From the NCBI RefSeq assembly GCF_002278135.3, contig NZ_CP029425.2, forward strand, positions 5,742,001 to 5,806,000: a stretch of DNA of 64,000 nt, read 5' to 3'. Of this stretch, positions 50,917 to 59,231 are shown piece by piece; the stretch's first letter is position 1, and every line of letters begins with the position of its first letter. Under the pieces are notes generated by a model that searched no databases, was not told where the DNA came from, and saw nothing but the letters and a program-made list of their open reading frames with translations. Position numbers and translations under genes: made by a program. The stretch is from Bradyrhizobium ottawaense. Its GTDB lineage: Bacteria > Pseudomonadota > Alphaproteobacteria > Rhizobiales > Xanthobacteraceae.

Positions 50917-51909
50917 TCATGGAATCATGATGATCTTGCCGAGCGCGGAGCCCTGCTCCAGCAACGTATGCGCCTTGCTGACTTCGTCGAGCCTCAGTAC
51001 CGCCGAGATCGCCGGCTTGATCGCATTGCGGCTCAAGGCCTCGATCACGCTGCGCATCAGGGCACGGCGTCCGTCACGATCGTGGTCGTAGATGTGGAAG
51101 GAGAAGCAGCGGATCGCCGGACAGATGTCGAGATGATCGCGCATCGCCGCCATCAGATTTTCTTCCGGCAAACCGGCGAAGGCGTTGTAGGACAGCAGCG
51201 TGCCCCATTTGCCGAGCGCGCCGAGATAAGAGGTGAACTCGGGCCCGCAGACGTGATCGAGAAAGAGGCCGACGCCCTCGCCATCCGTCAGTTCGCGGGT
51301 GCGCGCCACGACATCCTCGCTCCGGTAGAAGATGACGTGATCGGCGCCGTTCGCCTTGGCGAACGCGGCCTTCTCTTCAGTCGAGACCGTGCCGATGACG
51401 GTCATCCCGGCAAGCTTGGCCAGCTGCACCAGCGCCGTGCCGACGCCGCCGGCCGCGCCGATCACCAGCGCGCTTGCGGGCGCGCGCGGATGGCGGCACT
51501 CGTGCAGCAGTGCGTAAGCGACCTGGTAGTTCGACAAGCACACGGCCGCTTGCAGATCGACATTGTCCGGCAGCGCGTGAACGGCATCCGCGGGCGCGAC
51601 CACGACGTCGGCATAGCAGCCGCCGCGCTGGGACAGATCGCGCGCGCTCAGCAGCACCTTCTGGCCGATGGCAAAGCCCTCGACGCCGGACCCGAGCGCG
51701 GAAATGCGCCCCGCGACGTCGTTGCCGGGATTGGCCGGCAGCGGCGGCATCCATTTGTAGACGCCGCGCCGGATCAGCACGTCGGGTTGACCGACCCCGA
51801 ACGCCTCGGCCCGGATTTGCACCTGGCCGGCTCCGGGCAGAGGCACCGGAAGCTCGACCAATTCGAGTGCATCCGGCCCACCCGGCTGACGCACCAGCAC
51901 CGCCCTCAT
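50917..51909 (-). CDS. Quinone oxidoreductase-like MDR dehydrogenase
   Basis: 330-residue medium-chain reductase of the QOR/zeta-crystallin type. It shows the GroES-like N-domain (VRQPGGPDALELVELPVP; NPGNDVAGRISALGSGVEGF) and the NADPH-binding loop LVIGAAGGVGTALVQLAKLAG (read near 150-170). The structural and catalytic zinc cysteines of alcohol dehydrogenases are absent. It is the first gene of the minus-strand unit, starting 26 bp from the palindrome ATTTTCGAAAAT that it shares with the FAH promoter. It would reduce a quinone or an enone in the pathway. Confidence 0.85.
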   Translation of the reverse strand: MRAVLVRQPGGPDALELVELPVPLPGAGQVQIRAEAFGVGQPDVLIRRGVYKWMPPLPANPGNDVAGRISALGSGVEGFAIGQKVLLSARDLSQRGGCYADVVVAPADAVHALPDNVDLQAAVCLSNYQVAYALLHECRHPRAPASALVIGAAGGVGTALVQLAKLAGMTVIGTVSTEEKAAFAKANGADHVIFYRSEDVVARTRELTDGEGVGLFLDHVCGPEFTSYLGALGKWGTLLSYNAFAGLPEENLMAAMRDHLDICPAIRCFSFHIYDHDRDGRRALMRSVIEALSRNAIKPAISAVLRLDEVSKAHTLLEQGSALGKIIMIP

Positions 51910-51934
51910 GACTTCACGCGCTCCCTGGGACCAT

Positions 51935-51964
51935 ATTTTCGAAAATCATACCGTTTACGAAAAT
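51935..51964. promoter_or_regulatory. GntR operator candidate, copy 1
   Basis: The perfect 12-bp palindrome ATTTTCGAAAAT (51935-51946) is followed 11 bases later by a half-site CGAAAAT (51958-51964). The same arrangement recurs at 52764-52794. It lies in the gap between the dehydrogenase gene and the divergent gntR, so it can control both. Confidence 0.65.
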
Positions 51965-52021
51965 TATTGCAAGATGGTCGTTAGCGCGGCATGTTGAGGC
52001 ATCGATTCAGCGACAGGTCCC

Positions 52022-52723
52022 ATGCCCGAGAGCGCCGTCCGCCCCCGCAAGGAATTCGGCAAGACCATCGCCGCCGACATCACGCATCGGCTGCGCGAGG
52101 AGATCATTGCCTGCGCCCTTCCGCCCGGCGAGCCGCTGCGCTTCGACGTGCTGCGCGAACGCTTCGGCGCCAGTTTTACCACGCTGCGCGAGGCGCTGAC
52201 CGCGCTCGCCGCCGAAGGCCTGGTCGATGCCCAGGAGCAGCGCGGCTTTCGCGTGGCGCCGGTCAGCCGCCAGGATCTGGTGGAGGTCACCGATGCAAGG
52301 GTGCTGATCGAGGTGGAATTGATCCGCCGCTCGATCGAGCGGGGCGATGACGATTGGGAAATCGCCGTGATCTCCACACTGCACCGATTGAAGCGGATCG
52401 AGCAGCGCGATCCCGAGCATCCCCTGCGCGATCCCGAGTGGAAGATCGCGCATCGCCAGTTCCACCAGGCGCTGGTCTCCGCCTGCGGCTCGGCGACGCT
52501 GCTCGCCATTCGCGCCGAGCTGTTCGACCGTGCCGAACGCTACCGGCATCTCTCCGCCAATTTCAGGCCGCGCCCGCGCGACAAGGCCGGCGAGCACCAG
52601 GCGATCATGCAGGCCGCCATCTCACGCAACGCGGATCTCGCCGTGCAGTTGATCGAGACCCATATCCGCTCGACCTCCGACAACGTCGCCAAATACGCCG
52701 GCCATCTGCTCGACGCCGAATAG
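52022..52723 (+). CDS. GntR-family regulator, FadR/FCD type
   Basis: 233 residues. The N-terminal winged helix (about 12-75) reads KTIAADITHRLREEIIACAL, PPGEPLRFDVLRERFGASFTT (near 35-55) and LREALTALAAEGLVDAQEQRGF. The C-terminal all-helical FCD effector domain (90-220) has the metal/ligand residues in DPEWKIAHRQFHQALVSACG (near 140-158) and GEHQAIMQAAISRN. FCD regulators bind carboxylates and lift repression. It lies between two copies of one palindrome, one on each side, and thus probably controls both flanking transcripts and itself. The ATG at 52022 is preceded by CAGGTCCC. Confidence 0.9.
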   Translation: MPESAVRPRKEFGKTIAADITHRLREEIIACALPPGEPLRFDVLRERFGASFTTLREALTALAAEGLVDAQEQRGFRVAPVSRQDLVEVTDARVLIEVELIRRSIERGDDDWEIAVISTLHRLKRIEQRDPEHPLRDPEWKIAHRQFHQALVSACGSATLLAIRAELFDRAERYRHLSANFRPRPRDKAGEHQAIMQAAISRNADLAVQLIETHIRSTSDNVAKYAGHLLDAE

Positions 52724-52763
52724 GCGACCTGCATTTTCACGCGGCGGGCTTGCGCCCGGCCTA

Positions 52764-52794
52764 ATTTTCGAAAATAATACATCAGATCGAAAAT
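52764..52794. promoter_or_regulatory. GntR operator candidate, copy 2
   Basis: ATTTTCGAAAAT (52764-52775) is followed 12 bases later by CGAAAAT (52788-52794), 21 bp before the FAH start. It is the same palindrome plus half-site as at 51935-51964, with the half-site shifted by one base. Confidence 0.65.
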
Positions 52795-52815
52795 CAAAAC
52801 CGTTAGGGCGAAATC

Positions 52816-53679
52816 ATGAAGCTGCTGTCGTTCTTGGATGGAAATCGGGAAAGCTGGGGCGCCGTTGTCGAAAATCGCGTGGTGGATCTGGGCCGCGCCC
52901 TGCCCCAGTACCCCACGCTCGCGGACTTTCTCGGCAGCGATGACTACGCCAAGCGCGAGGCGATCGTCGCCGGGCACAAGCCCACGTTGGCGCTGAGCGA
53001 CGTCAAATACCTGCCGGTGATCCCGCGGCCCGAGAAGATCGTCTGCGCCGTGCGCAATTATCTCGACCACCACAACGAAGCCGTGGCGTTCGGCATGAAG
53101 CGCGAGATCACGGAATTTCCGCCGATCTTCCTGCGGGTCTGGCGTTCCCAGGTTGCTCACAACGCGCCGGTGATCCGGCCGAAGGTCTCGGACAATTTCG
53201 ATTGGGAGGGCGAGCTCGCCGTCGTCATCGGCAAGGGCGGCCGTCATATCAGCCAGACTGATGCATGGAATCATGTCGCGGGCTATTCGATCTACAACGA
53301 CGTCAGCGTGCGCGACTGGCAGCGCCACGCCCAGCAGATCGCCTCCGGCAAGAACTTCGTCGGCACCGGCCCGTTCGGACCGTGGCTGGTCACGCCGGAC
53401 GAGATCGGCGATCCCACGAAGCTCAAGCTGGAGACGCGCGTCAACGGCGCGACCGTGCAGTCCTCCGACACCTCGATGCTGATCTTCTCGATCCCGCGGC
53501 TGATCGAATATTGCTCGACGATCTTCGATCTCGTCCCCGGCGACGTCATCGCCACCGGCACGCCGGCCGGCGTCGGCTTCACCCGCAAGCCGCCGATCTT
53601 CCTCAAGCCCGGCGACGTGGTCGAGGTCGAGATCGAGAACATCGGCGTGCTCAGCAATCCCGTCGTGGACGAGGCCTAG
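52816..53679 (+). CDS. Fumarylacetoacetate hydrolase-family protein
   Basis: 287-residue member of the FAH superfamily (hydrolases, isomerases and decarboxylases acting on beta-diketones and ring-cleavage products). An N-terminal extension of about 70 residues precedes the FAH core. Metal-binding acidic residues are visible in FDWEGELAVVIGKGGRHIS (near 133-151), with further core motifs in GYSIYNDVSVRDWQ (near 160) and VIATGTPAGVGFTRKPP (near 246-262). It would act downstream of the extradiol dioxygenase. It is controlled by the operator 21 bp upstream and is followed 7 bp later by the AA_synth gene. Confidence 0.9.
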   Translation: MKLLSFLDGNRESWGAVVENRVVDLGRALPQYPTLADFLGSDDYAKREAIVAGHKPTLALSDVKYLPVIPRPEKIVCAVRNYLDHHNEAVAFGMKREITEFPPIFLRVWRSQVAHNAPVIRPKVSDNFDWEGELAVVIGKGGRHISQTDAWNHVAGYSIYNDVSVRDWQRHAQQIASGKNFVGTGPFGPWLVTPDEIGDPTKLKLETRVNGATVQSSDTSMLIFSIPRLIEYCSTIFDLVPGDVIATGTPAGVGFTRKPPIFLKPGDVVEVEIENIGVLSNPVVDEA

Positions 53680-53686
53680 CTTCAGC

Positions 53687-54268
53687 ATGTCGTCCTACGA
53701 TATTCGCAAGACCGCGCTCAGCGTCGAGACCATCTGGCATGAGCGCGGCCCACGACTGGAGAAGCCGCTGCTGGTCGGAACTGCCGTCGCGGTGATCTGC
53801 AATCCCTTCGCCGGCCGCTATGAGCCCGATCTGATGCCGTTCCAGGCGGCCTTGCGTGAGCTCGGACGCGAGCTCGCTGGCGCGCTGATCGCACAGCTCG
53901 GCGGTGCGCCGCGGATCGAAGCCTATGGCAAGGGCATCATCGTCGGCGAAGACGGCGAGCTCGAGCATGGCGCCGTCTGGCATGAAGCCGGCGGTCACGG
54001 CATGCGCGAGGTGCTGGGTCAACCCAAAGCAATCGTGCCGGCGGCGAAGACCATCGGCGGTCCGGGCACGCGCCTGATGGTGCCGCTCGGCCACATCCAC
54101 GCCGCCTATGTCCGCAGCCATTTCGGCACCGCGGAGATGACGCTGTGGGACGCGCCGCGGCGCGACGAGATCGCCTTCGGCCTCGTGATGGCGACCGGCG
54201 GCCGCCCGCATGCCCGCATCGGCGGCCTCGAGGCGTCGGAGATCTCCGTGCATGACGGGCAGCGCTGA
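53687..54268 (+). CDS. AA_synth (DUF1185) family protein
   Basis: 193 residues. The family pattern is seen in IRKTALSVETIWHERGPRLEK-like sequence at the start, AVAVICNPFAGRYEPDLM (near 33-50), GKGIIVGEDGELEHGAVWH (near 79-97) and LGHIHAAYVRSHF (near 142). PF06684 proteins are called amino acid synthesis proteins but have no proven reaction. They occur often beside FAH hydrolases and Bug receptors in catabolic clusters. The four conserved His residues (WHE, EHG, WHEAGGH, HIH) suggest a metal site. It is the last gene of the plus-strand unit and converges on the TRAP permease gene. Confidence 0.82.
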   Translation: MSSYDIRKTALSVETIWHERGPRLEKPLLVGTAVAVICNPFAGRYEPDLMPFQAALRELGRELAGALIAQLGGAPRIEAYGKGIIVGEDGELEHGAVWHEAGGHGMREVLGQPKAIVPAAKTIGGPGTRLMVPLGHIHAAYVRSHFGTAEMTLWDAPRRDEIAFGLVMATGGRPHARIGGLEASEISVHDGQR

Positions 54269-54286
54269 GCGCCGCCCGTCTCCGCG

Positions 54287-56179
54287 TCACAGGAAGCCGG
54301 TCGAGATCCACGGGATCGCCGCGACGATCAGCGTGCCGATCAGCAGGGCCACGATATAGCCGACGATCGGCTTGATACCCTCGTCGGGACTGATGCGGCT
54401 GATGGCGCAGGCCGCGTAATAGCCGACCCCGAATGGCGGGGCGAACAGGCCGATACCCATCGCGAGCACGACGACCATCGCGTAGTGCACTTCGTGCACG
54501 CCGACCTGGCGGGCGATCGGAAACAATAGCGGCCCGAACAGGACGATGGCGGGGATGCCTTCCAGCACGCTGCCCAGAATGACGAAGGCGAGGATCGTCA
54601 CGCCGAGAAAGACAGGCGTTCCGCCCGGCAGCGCCGTCATGAACTTTGCAAGCGAGGCCGAGAAACCCGATTGCGTCAGAGCCCACGCCATCCCTGTCGC
54701 AGCGCCGATGATCAGCAGGATCGCGCCGGACAATGACGCGGTCTCCACCAGCATTGGGTAGAGGCGGCGCCAGGAGAACTGACGATAAATCAGGAGCCCG
54801 GTGAGCACCGAGTAGACGATGCCGATGGTCGAAACTTCGGTCGCGGTGGCGACGCCCTCGACCACCGCGGCGCGGATGACGAAGGGCAGCGCCATTGCCG
54901 GGATGGCAATGACGAAGGCGCGGGCGATCTCCCTCCCCGTGGCCCGCTTCACATGCGACAGGTCCTCGCCCCGGTATCGCCACCAGACCACGGCGCAGAG
55001 ACCGATGGCGAGCACGATGCCGGGCAGCAGCCCCCCGGTGAACAACGCCGCGATCGACACGCCCGTCACCGAGCCGATGGTGATCAAGACGAGCGACGGC
55101 GGAATGGTCTCGGTCTGGGCCCCGGTCGCCGCGAGCAGCGCCACGAGATCACCGGGCCTGGCGCCGCGCTTGGTCATCTCCGGAAACAGCACCGGCGCCA
55201 CGGCGGCCATGTCCGCCGCCTTCGAGCCGGAGATGCCCGACACCAGGTACATTGCGCCGACCAGCACATAATGCAGGCCGCCGCGCACGTGGCCGAGCAG
55301 GCTGGCGAGAAAGCCGACCATGGCCCGCGCCATGCCGGTCATCTCGATCAGCAGGCCGAGGAACACGAAGAGCGGCACGGCCAGCAGGATCAGATGGCTC
55401 ATGCCTTCGTCCATGCGACCAATGATGACCGCATCGGGCGTGTTCGTCGTCAGCGCCAGATATCCGACGGTGGCAAGACCGAAGGCAAAGGCGATCGGCA
55501 CCGCCGCCAGCACCATGGCGCCGACGATGACCACGAAGAAGATCAGCAGGTTGAGATTGCCGAGCGGTTTCAATACCGGCGCGATGAGGACGAGCGCGGC
55601 GATGATGCCGGCGACGAGCGCCCCAGCCGCGAGCAGGCTGCGCAGGCTCGAGATGCGGGCGAGCCGCAGGACCGCCGCGACCAGCATCAATCCGATGCCA
55701 ACGGGTAACGCGGCAGCCCGCCAGCTGTTGACGATTTCGAGCGCCGGGGTCGTGACGAACACCTCGTCGGCCGCGAACTCGTAGGCAGGGTGGACCACCA
55801 GCAGCAGGAATGCCAGCGATGCCGCGGCGGCAACGACGTCCAGGAAGGCACGTGCGTCGGGACGGAGCATGCCGATGATGGCCGTCATCCGCATGTGCTC
55901 ACCGCGCTGGAACGCGATCACCGATCCCAGCATGGCGAGCCACAGGAACAGGATGCCGGCAAGCTCATCCACCCAGATGATCGGAGCGTGAAAGACATAT
56001 CGTCCGACGATGCCGGCCGACAAAACGACGATCTCGGCGAGCACCAGGAGCGCCGCCGGGATCGCAACCACATGACCAAGCACCCTGTTGGCCGCGACGG
56101 CCCAGCGGTGCACACCGGATTGAGGCGCCGCACCCGCGGCGCCCTGATCGATCCCAGGCATATGGTTGATCGCGGTCAT
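54287..56179 (-). CDS. TRAP transporter permease, fused DctQ-DctM
   Basis: 630-residue fusion of the small (DctQ, about 20-185) and large (DctM, about 205-630) TRAP membrane subunits. The DctQ part shows GRYVFHAPIIWVDELAGILFLW (near 60-80) and MRMTAIIGMLRPDARAFLD. The DctM part has AFGLATVGYLAL, LAVPLFVFLGLLIEMTGMAR (near 270) and AATGAQTETIPPSLVLITIGSV (near 353). It drives uptake of an organic anion with Na+. The ATG overlaps the stop of the receptor gene by 4 bases (56176-56179). The ligand is not readable; see the linked transketolase genes. Confidence 0.92.
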   Translation of the reverse strand: MTAINHMPGIDQGAAGAAPQSGVHRWAVAANRVLGHVVAIPAALLVLAEIVVLSAGIVGRYVFHAPIIWVDELAGILFLWLAMLGSVIAFQRGEHMRMTAIIGMLRPDARAFLDVVAAAASLAFLLLVVHPAYEFAADEVFVTTPALEIVNSWRAAALPVGIGLMLVAAVLRLARISSLRSLLAAGALVAGIIAALVLIAPVLKPLGNLNLLIFFVVIVGAMVLAAVPIAFAFGLATVGYLALTTNTPDAVIIGRMDEGMSHLILLAVPLFVFLGLLIEMTGMARAMVGFLASLLGHVRGGLHYVLVGAMYLVSGISGSKAADMAAVAPVLFPEMTKRGARPGDLVALLAATGAQTETIPPSLVLITIGSVTGVSIAALFTGGLLPGIVLAIGLCAVVWWRYRGEDLSHVKRATGREIARAFVIAIPAMALPFVIRAAVVEGVATATEVSTIGIVYSVLTGLLIYRQFSWRRLYPMLVETASLSGAILLIIGAATGMAWALTQSGFSASLAKFMTALPGGTPVFLGVTILAFVILGSVLEGIPAIVLFGPLLFPIARQVGVHEVHYAMVVVLAMGIGLFAPPFGVGYYAACAISRISPDEGIKPIVGYIVALLIGTLIVAAIPWISTGFL

Positions 56180-57201
56180 GACAGCTTGCCCGCCGCTTTC
56201 TCGAGCTGAGTCCAGGCCTCATCGCCAAACTTGGCCCTCCAGTCGGCGTAAAAGCTGGTCTTCGCCAGGGCCTGGCGGAATGCGCCGCGGTCGACGTCGA
56301 TGAACTGCATGCCCTTGGCGGTCAGGTCGGAGCGCAAGGACTCGCTGAGCTTGGCGACGTCCGCACGCTCGTCCTTGGCCGAGCGATCCAGCTCGCGTGT
56401 CACGATCTGCTGCACATCCTTCGGCAGCTTTTCGAAGGCGCGCTTGTTGCCGAGGATCCAGTAATTGTCCCAGACATGCCCGGTCAGGGAACAGGTCTTC
56501 TGCACCTCGTACAGCCGGGCCGTCGCGATGATCGGCAGCGGATTTTCCTGACCGTCGACCACCTTGGTCTGGAGCGCGGAGTAAACCTCGTTGAAATTGA
56601 TCGGCGCGGGGCCTGCCCCGAGCGCCTGGAACAACGACGTCAGATTGGGAGCGGCCGGCACGCGCAGCTTGAAGTTCTTGAGATCGTCCGGCGTCCTGAT
56701 CTCGCGGCCGGACGACGTGACGTGGCGGAAGCCGTTATCCCAGGGGCTCGACACCGCCATGATCGGCGTGCGCGCGATCTGCGCGCGGATATAGGCGCCG
56801 AGCTCGCCATCCATCGCCTTCCAGACCGCGTCATAGTTCGTGAAGAGAAAGCCGAGGTTGACGATGCCTGCGGCCGGCACCAGCGTCGCGAGGATCAGCG
56901 AGGACAGGTTGAAGAACTCGACGCCGCCGTTGCGGACCTGCGTCAACAGGTCGGTATCCGATCCGAGCTGGTTCGCCGGGAACAGATTGATCTCGAGCCG
57001 GCCGCTCGTCGCCTCGCGAATGCGGTCGGCAGCTTCCTTGGCGCGGATGTTGACGGGGTGCGTCGGATCCTGCCCCGTCGCAAGCTTGTAGGTGAATTCC
57101 GCGGCCGAGGCCGGGCGGGTGAGAATGGCACATAGCGGCACGGCGGCGCCGGCCATGAGCAACTTGCGGCGGCTGAGAGTTATCGGCTTGCGCAAGGTCA
57201 T
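56176..57201 (-). CDS. TRAP transporter substrate-binding protein, DctP type
   Basis: 341-residue periplasmic receptor. A twin-arginine-like signal (LSRRKLLMAGAAVPLCAILT, about 9-28) is followed by the DctP fold: KLATGQDPTHPVNIRAKEAAD, LEINLFPANQLGSDTDLL (near 72) and GREIRTPDDLKNFKLRVPAAP (near 165). The Arg in KLRVP normally anchors a carboxylate or ulosonate-type ligand. Asn/Tyr residues in WDNYWILGNKRAFEKLP lie near 250. The ATG (57199-57201) follows GGAGGAAAC. It is co-transcribed with the permease and with the transketolase genes 160 bp upstream. Confidence 0.92.
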   Translation of the reverse strand: MTLRKPITLSRRKLLMAGAAVPLCAILTRPASAAEFTYKLATGQDPTHPVNIRAKEAADRIREATSGRLEINLFPANQLGSDTDLLTQVRNGGVEFFNLSSLILATLVPAAGIVNLGFLFTNYDAVWKAMDGELGAYIRAQIARTPIMAVSSPWDNGFRHVTSSGREIRTPDDLKNFKLRVPAAPNLTSLFQALGAGPAPINFNEVYSALQTKVVDGQENPLPIIATARLYEVQKTCSLTGHVWDNYWILGNKRAFEKLPKDVQQIVTRELDRSAKDERADVAKLSESLRSDLTAKGMQFIDVDRGAFRQALAKTSFYADWRAKFGDEAWTQLEKAAGKLS

Positions 57202-57361
57202 CGTTTCCTCCTGTCGAGCATGGATTGGTTGATCTAAAGGCGGCTCTTCACCGCCCGTGTTGCTGCTGGCCGGCTCTCGATGCGCCGGCATTGGACAGCA
57301 GCCGTCGTGCTTCGCAGCGGCGCTACGAAGCATGTCCGTCGTGGATCGGGAAGACGGGCTG

Positions 57362-58372
57362 CTAGCGCAGCCACTCCTTGATCTGCCGCTTCACTTCCGC
57401 CGTCGAGATGCCGTAGCGGTCGTGCAGCGTCGGCAGCGCGCCGGCGGCGAGAAACTCGTCGGGAAGTCCGATCTGCCGGAACGCGGGATGAACGCCCGCG
57501 CGCATCAGCAGCGTCGCCACGGCCTCGCCGAGCCCGCCGATCACGGTGTGATTCTCGGCGACGACGACGAGGCGGCCGGGCTTGCCCGCTTCGCGCAGGA
57601 TCGCTTCGGTGTCGAGCGGCTTGATGGTCGGAACGTGCAGGACAGCCGCATCAATGCGGTCATCCGACAAGGCCTGGGCCGCCTCCAGCGCGCGCATGGT
57701 CATGATGCCCGAGGAGATGATCAGGACGTCGCCACCGTCACGAAGCAACGCAGCCTTGCCGAGCTCGAACCGGTAATTGTACTCGTCGAGCACCAGCGGC
57801 ACCTGTCCGCGCAGCAGGCGCATATAGACCGGTCCGCGATGCGCGGCGATCGCCGGCACGACCTGCTCGATCTCGTGCGCATCGCAGGGATCGATCACCG
57901 TCATGTTCGGCATCGCGCGGAACAGGGCGAGATCCTCGGCCGCCTGGTGGCTGGGTCCATAGCCCGAGGTCAGGCCGGGCAGCGCGCAGGCGATCTTCAC
58001 GTTGCGGTCTTCTTCCGCAATGGTCTGGTGGATGAAGTCGTAAGCCCGGCGCGACGCGAACACCGCGTAGGTCGTCGCGAACGGCATGAAGCCTTCGGCG
58101 GCGAGCCCCGAGGCTGCGGCGAACAGCAGCTGCTCGGCCATGCCCATCTGGTAGTAACGATCGGGAAAAGCCTGCGCGAAGATGTGCAGGTCGGTGTATT
58201 TGCCGAGATCGGCGGTCATGCCGACCACGTCCTCGCGGCTGCGGGCGAGCTCGACGAGCGCGTGGCCGAAGGGCGCGGGCTTGGTGCGCTGGCCCTCCGC
58301 TGCGATCGAGGCGATCATGGCCGACGTGGTCAGGCGCGGCTTTGCCGAGGGGGTCGATCCGGCGGACTTCAT
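57362..58372 (-). CDS. Transketolase-like protein, C-terminal (Pyr) subunit
   Basis: 336 residues equal to the middle and C-terminal parts of a transketolase. The Pyr domain has the cofactor-activating Glu in YYQMGMAEQLLFAAASGLA (near 76-94) and the substrate-side loop PGLTSGYGPSHQAAEDLALF (near 130-149). The C-terminal domain has IDPCDAHEIEQ and AENHTVIGGLGEAVATLLM. It starts at the ATG 58370-58372, which overlaps the N-subunit stop as ATGA. Split transketolases occur in DXS-like and apulose/ketose pathways. With the N-subunit it makes an alpha2beta2-type enzyme, substrate unknown. Confidence 0.88.
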   Translation of the reverse strand: MKSAGSTPSAKPRLTTSAMIASIAAEGQRTKPAPFGHALVELARSREDVVGMTADLGKYTDLHIFAQAFPDRYYQMGMAEQLLFAAASGLAAEGFMPFATTYAVFASRRAYDFIHQTIAEEDRNVKIACALPGLTSGYGPSHQAAEDLALFRAMPNMTVIDPCDAHEIEQVVPAIAAHRGPVYMRLLRGQVPLVLDEYNYRFELGKAALLRDGGDVLIISSGIMTMRALEAAQALSDDRIDAAVLHVPTIKPLDTEAILREAGKPGRLVVVAENHTVIGGLGEAVATLLMRAGVHPAFRQIGLPDEFLAAGALPTLHDRYGISTAEVKRQIKEWLR

Positions 58373-59214
58373 GGCTGGTCTCCCGCGTTCAGTGCAGACA
58401 GCGCGAGCTGCCATTCATGCGGCTCGACGCGAATGAAATGGTTCTTCTCACGCTGCTCCAGGAAGGGAACGCCCCTGCCCATCAACGTGTCGGCGACGAT
58501 CATGCGAGGCTTCGGCTCGGCATGCGCCGTCGCGGCATCGAAAGCCCCCACCACTGCGTCGAGATCGTTGCCATCGACGCGCTGCACGAACCAGCCGAAG
58601 GCCTCGAGCTTATCGACCAGCGGCTCGAAGCCGAGCATCTGCTTGGAGGGACCGTCGGCCTGCTGATTGTTGACGTCGACGATTGCGATGATGTTGTCGA
58701 GCTTGTGATGGGCAGCAGACATGATGGCTTCCCATTTCGAGCCCTCGTCGAGCTCGCCGTCGGAGAACAGCGTGAAAATGCGCGCCGCCGATTTCTTGCG
58801 CTTCAGCCCGAGCGCCATGCCGACGGCAATGCCAAGGCCAAGGCCGAGCGAGCCGCCGGACATCTCCATGCCCGGGGTGTAGGAGGCCATGCCCGACATC
58901 GGCAGACGGCTCTCGTCGAAGCCATAGGTCGCGAGTTCCGCTTCCGGAATGATCCCGGCCTCGATCAGCGCCGCATAAAGTGCGATCGCATAGTGTCCGT
59001 TCGACAGCAGAAAGCGGTCGCGGCCTTCCCAGACCGGATCTTCAGCGCGAAAGCGCATCGCGTGGAAATAGGCCACCGCCAGCACGTCGGCGATGTCGAG
59101 CGCCTGGGCGATATAGCCCTGGCCCTGAACCTCGCCCATCAGCAAGGCGTTGCGGCGGATATTGCGGGCGCGCTGTGCCAGCGACGGTGCGTTCGGGAGT
59201 GTCGGTCTTGCCAT
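58369..59214 (-). CDS. Transketolase-like protein, N-terminal (TPP-binding) subunit
   Basis: 281 residues equal to the TPP-binding PP domain of transketolase. The key motifs are FLLSNGHYAIALYAAL (His near 74), MSGGSLGLGLGIAVGMALG (near 116-134) and the TPP/Mg signature LFSDGELDEGSKWEAIM (near 148-164), ending about 30 residues on at IVDVNNQQADG. A perfect AAGGAGATATACATGG ribosome binding site precedes it. It is followed by the C-terminal subunit through ATGA and preceded 17 bp upstream by an SDR. It acts in the cytosol on a ketose or ketose phosphate. Confidence 0.9.
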   Translation of the reverse strand: MARPTLPNAPSLAQRARNIRRNALLMGEVQGQGYIAQALDIADVLAVAYFHAMRFRAEDPVWEGRDRFLLSNGHYAIALYAALIEAGIIPEAELATYGFDESRLPMSGMASYTPGMEMSGGSLGLGLGIAVGMALGLKRKKSAARIFTLFSDGELDEGSKWEAIMSAAHHKLDNIIAIVDVNNQQADGPSKQMLGFEPLVDKLEAFGWFVQRVDGNDLDAVVGAFDAATAHAEPKPRMIVADTLMGRGVPFLEQREKNHFIRVEPHEWQLALSALNAGDQP

Positions 59215-59231
59215 GTATATCTCCTTCTCGC

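Noticed and set aside
59195..59220. AAGGAGATATACATGG ribosome binding site identical to that of T7 gene 10 vectors
   Set aside because: At first sight it suggests vector sequence, but the flanks are ordinary genomic DNA and the match is short, so chance plus selection for a strong site explains it.
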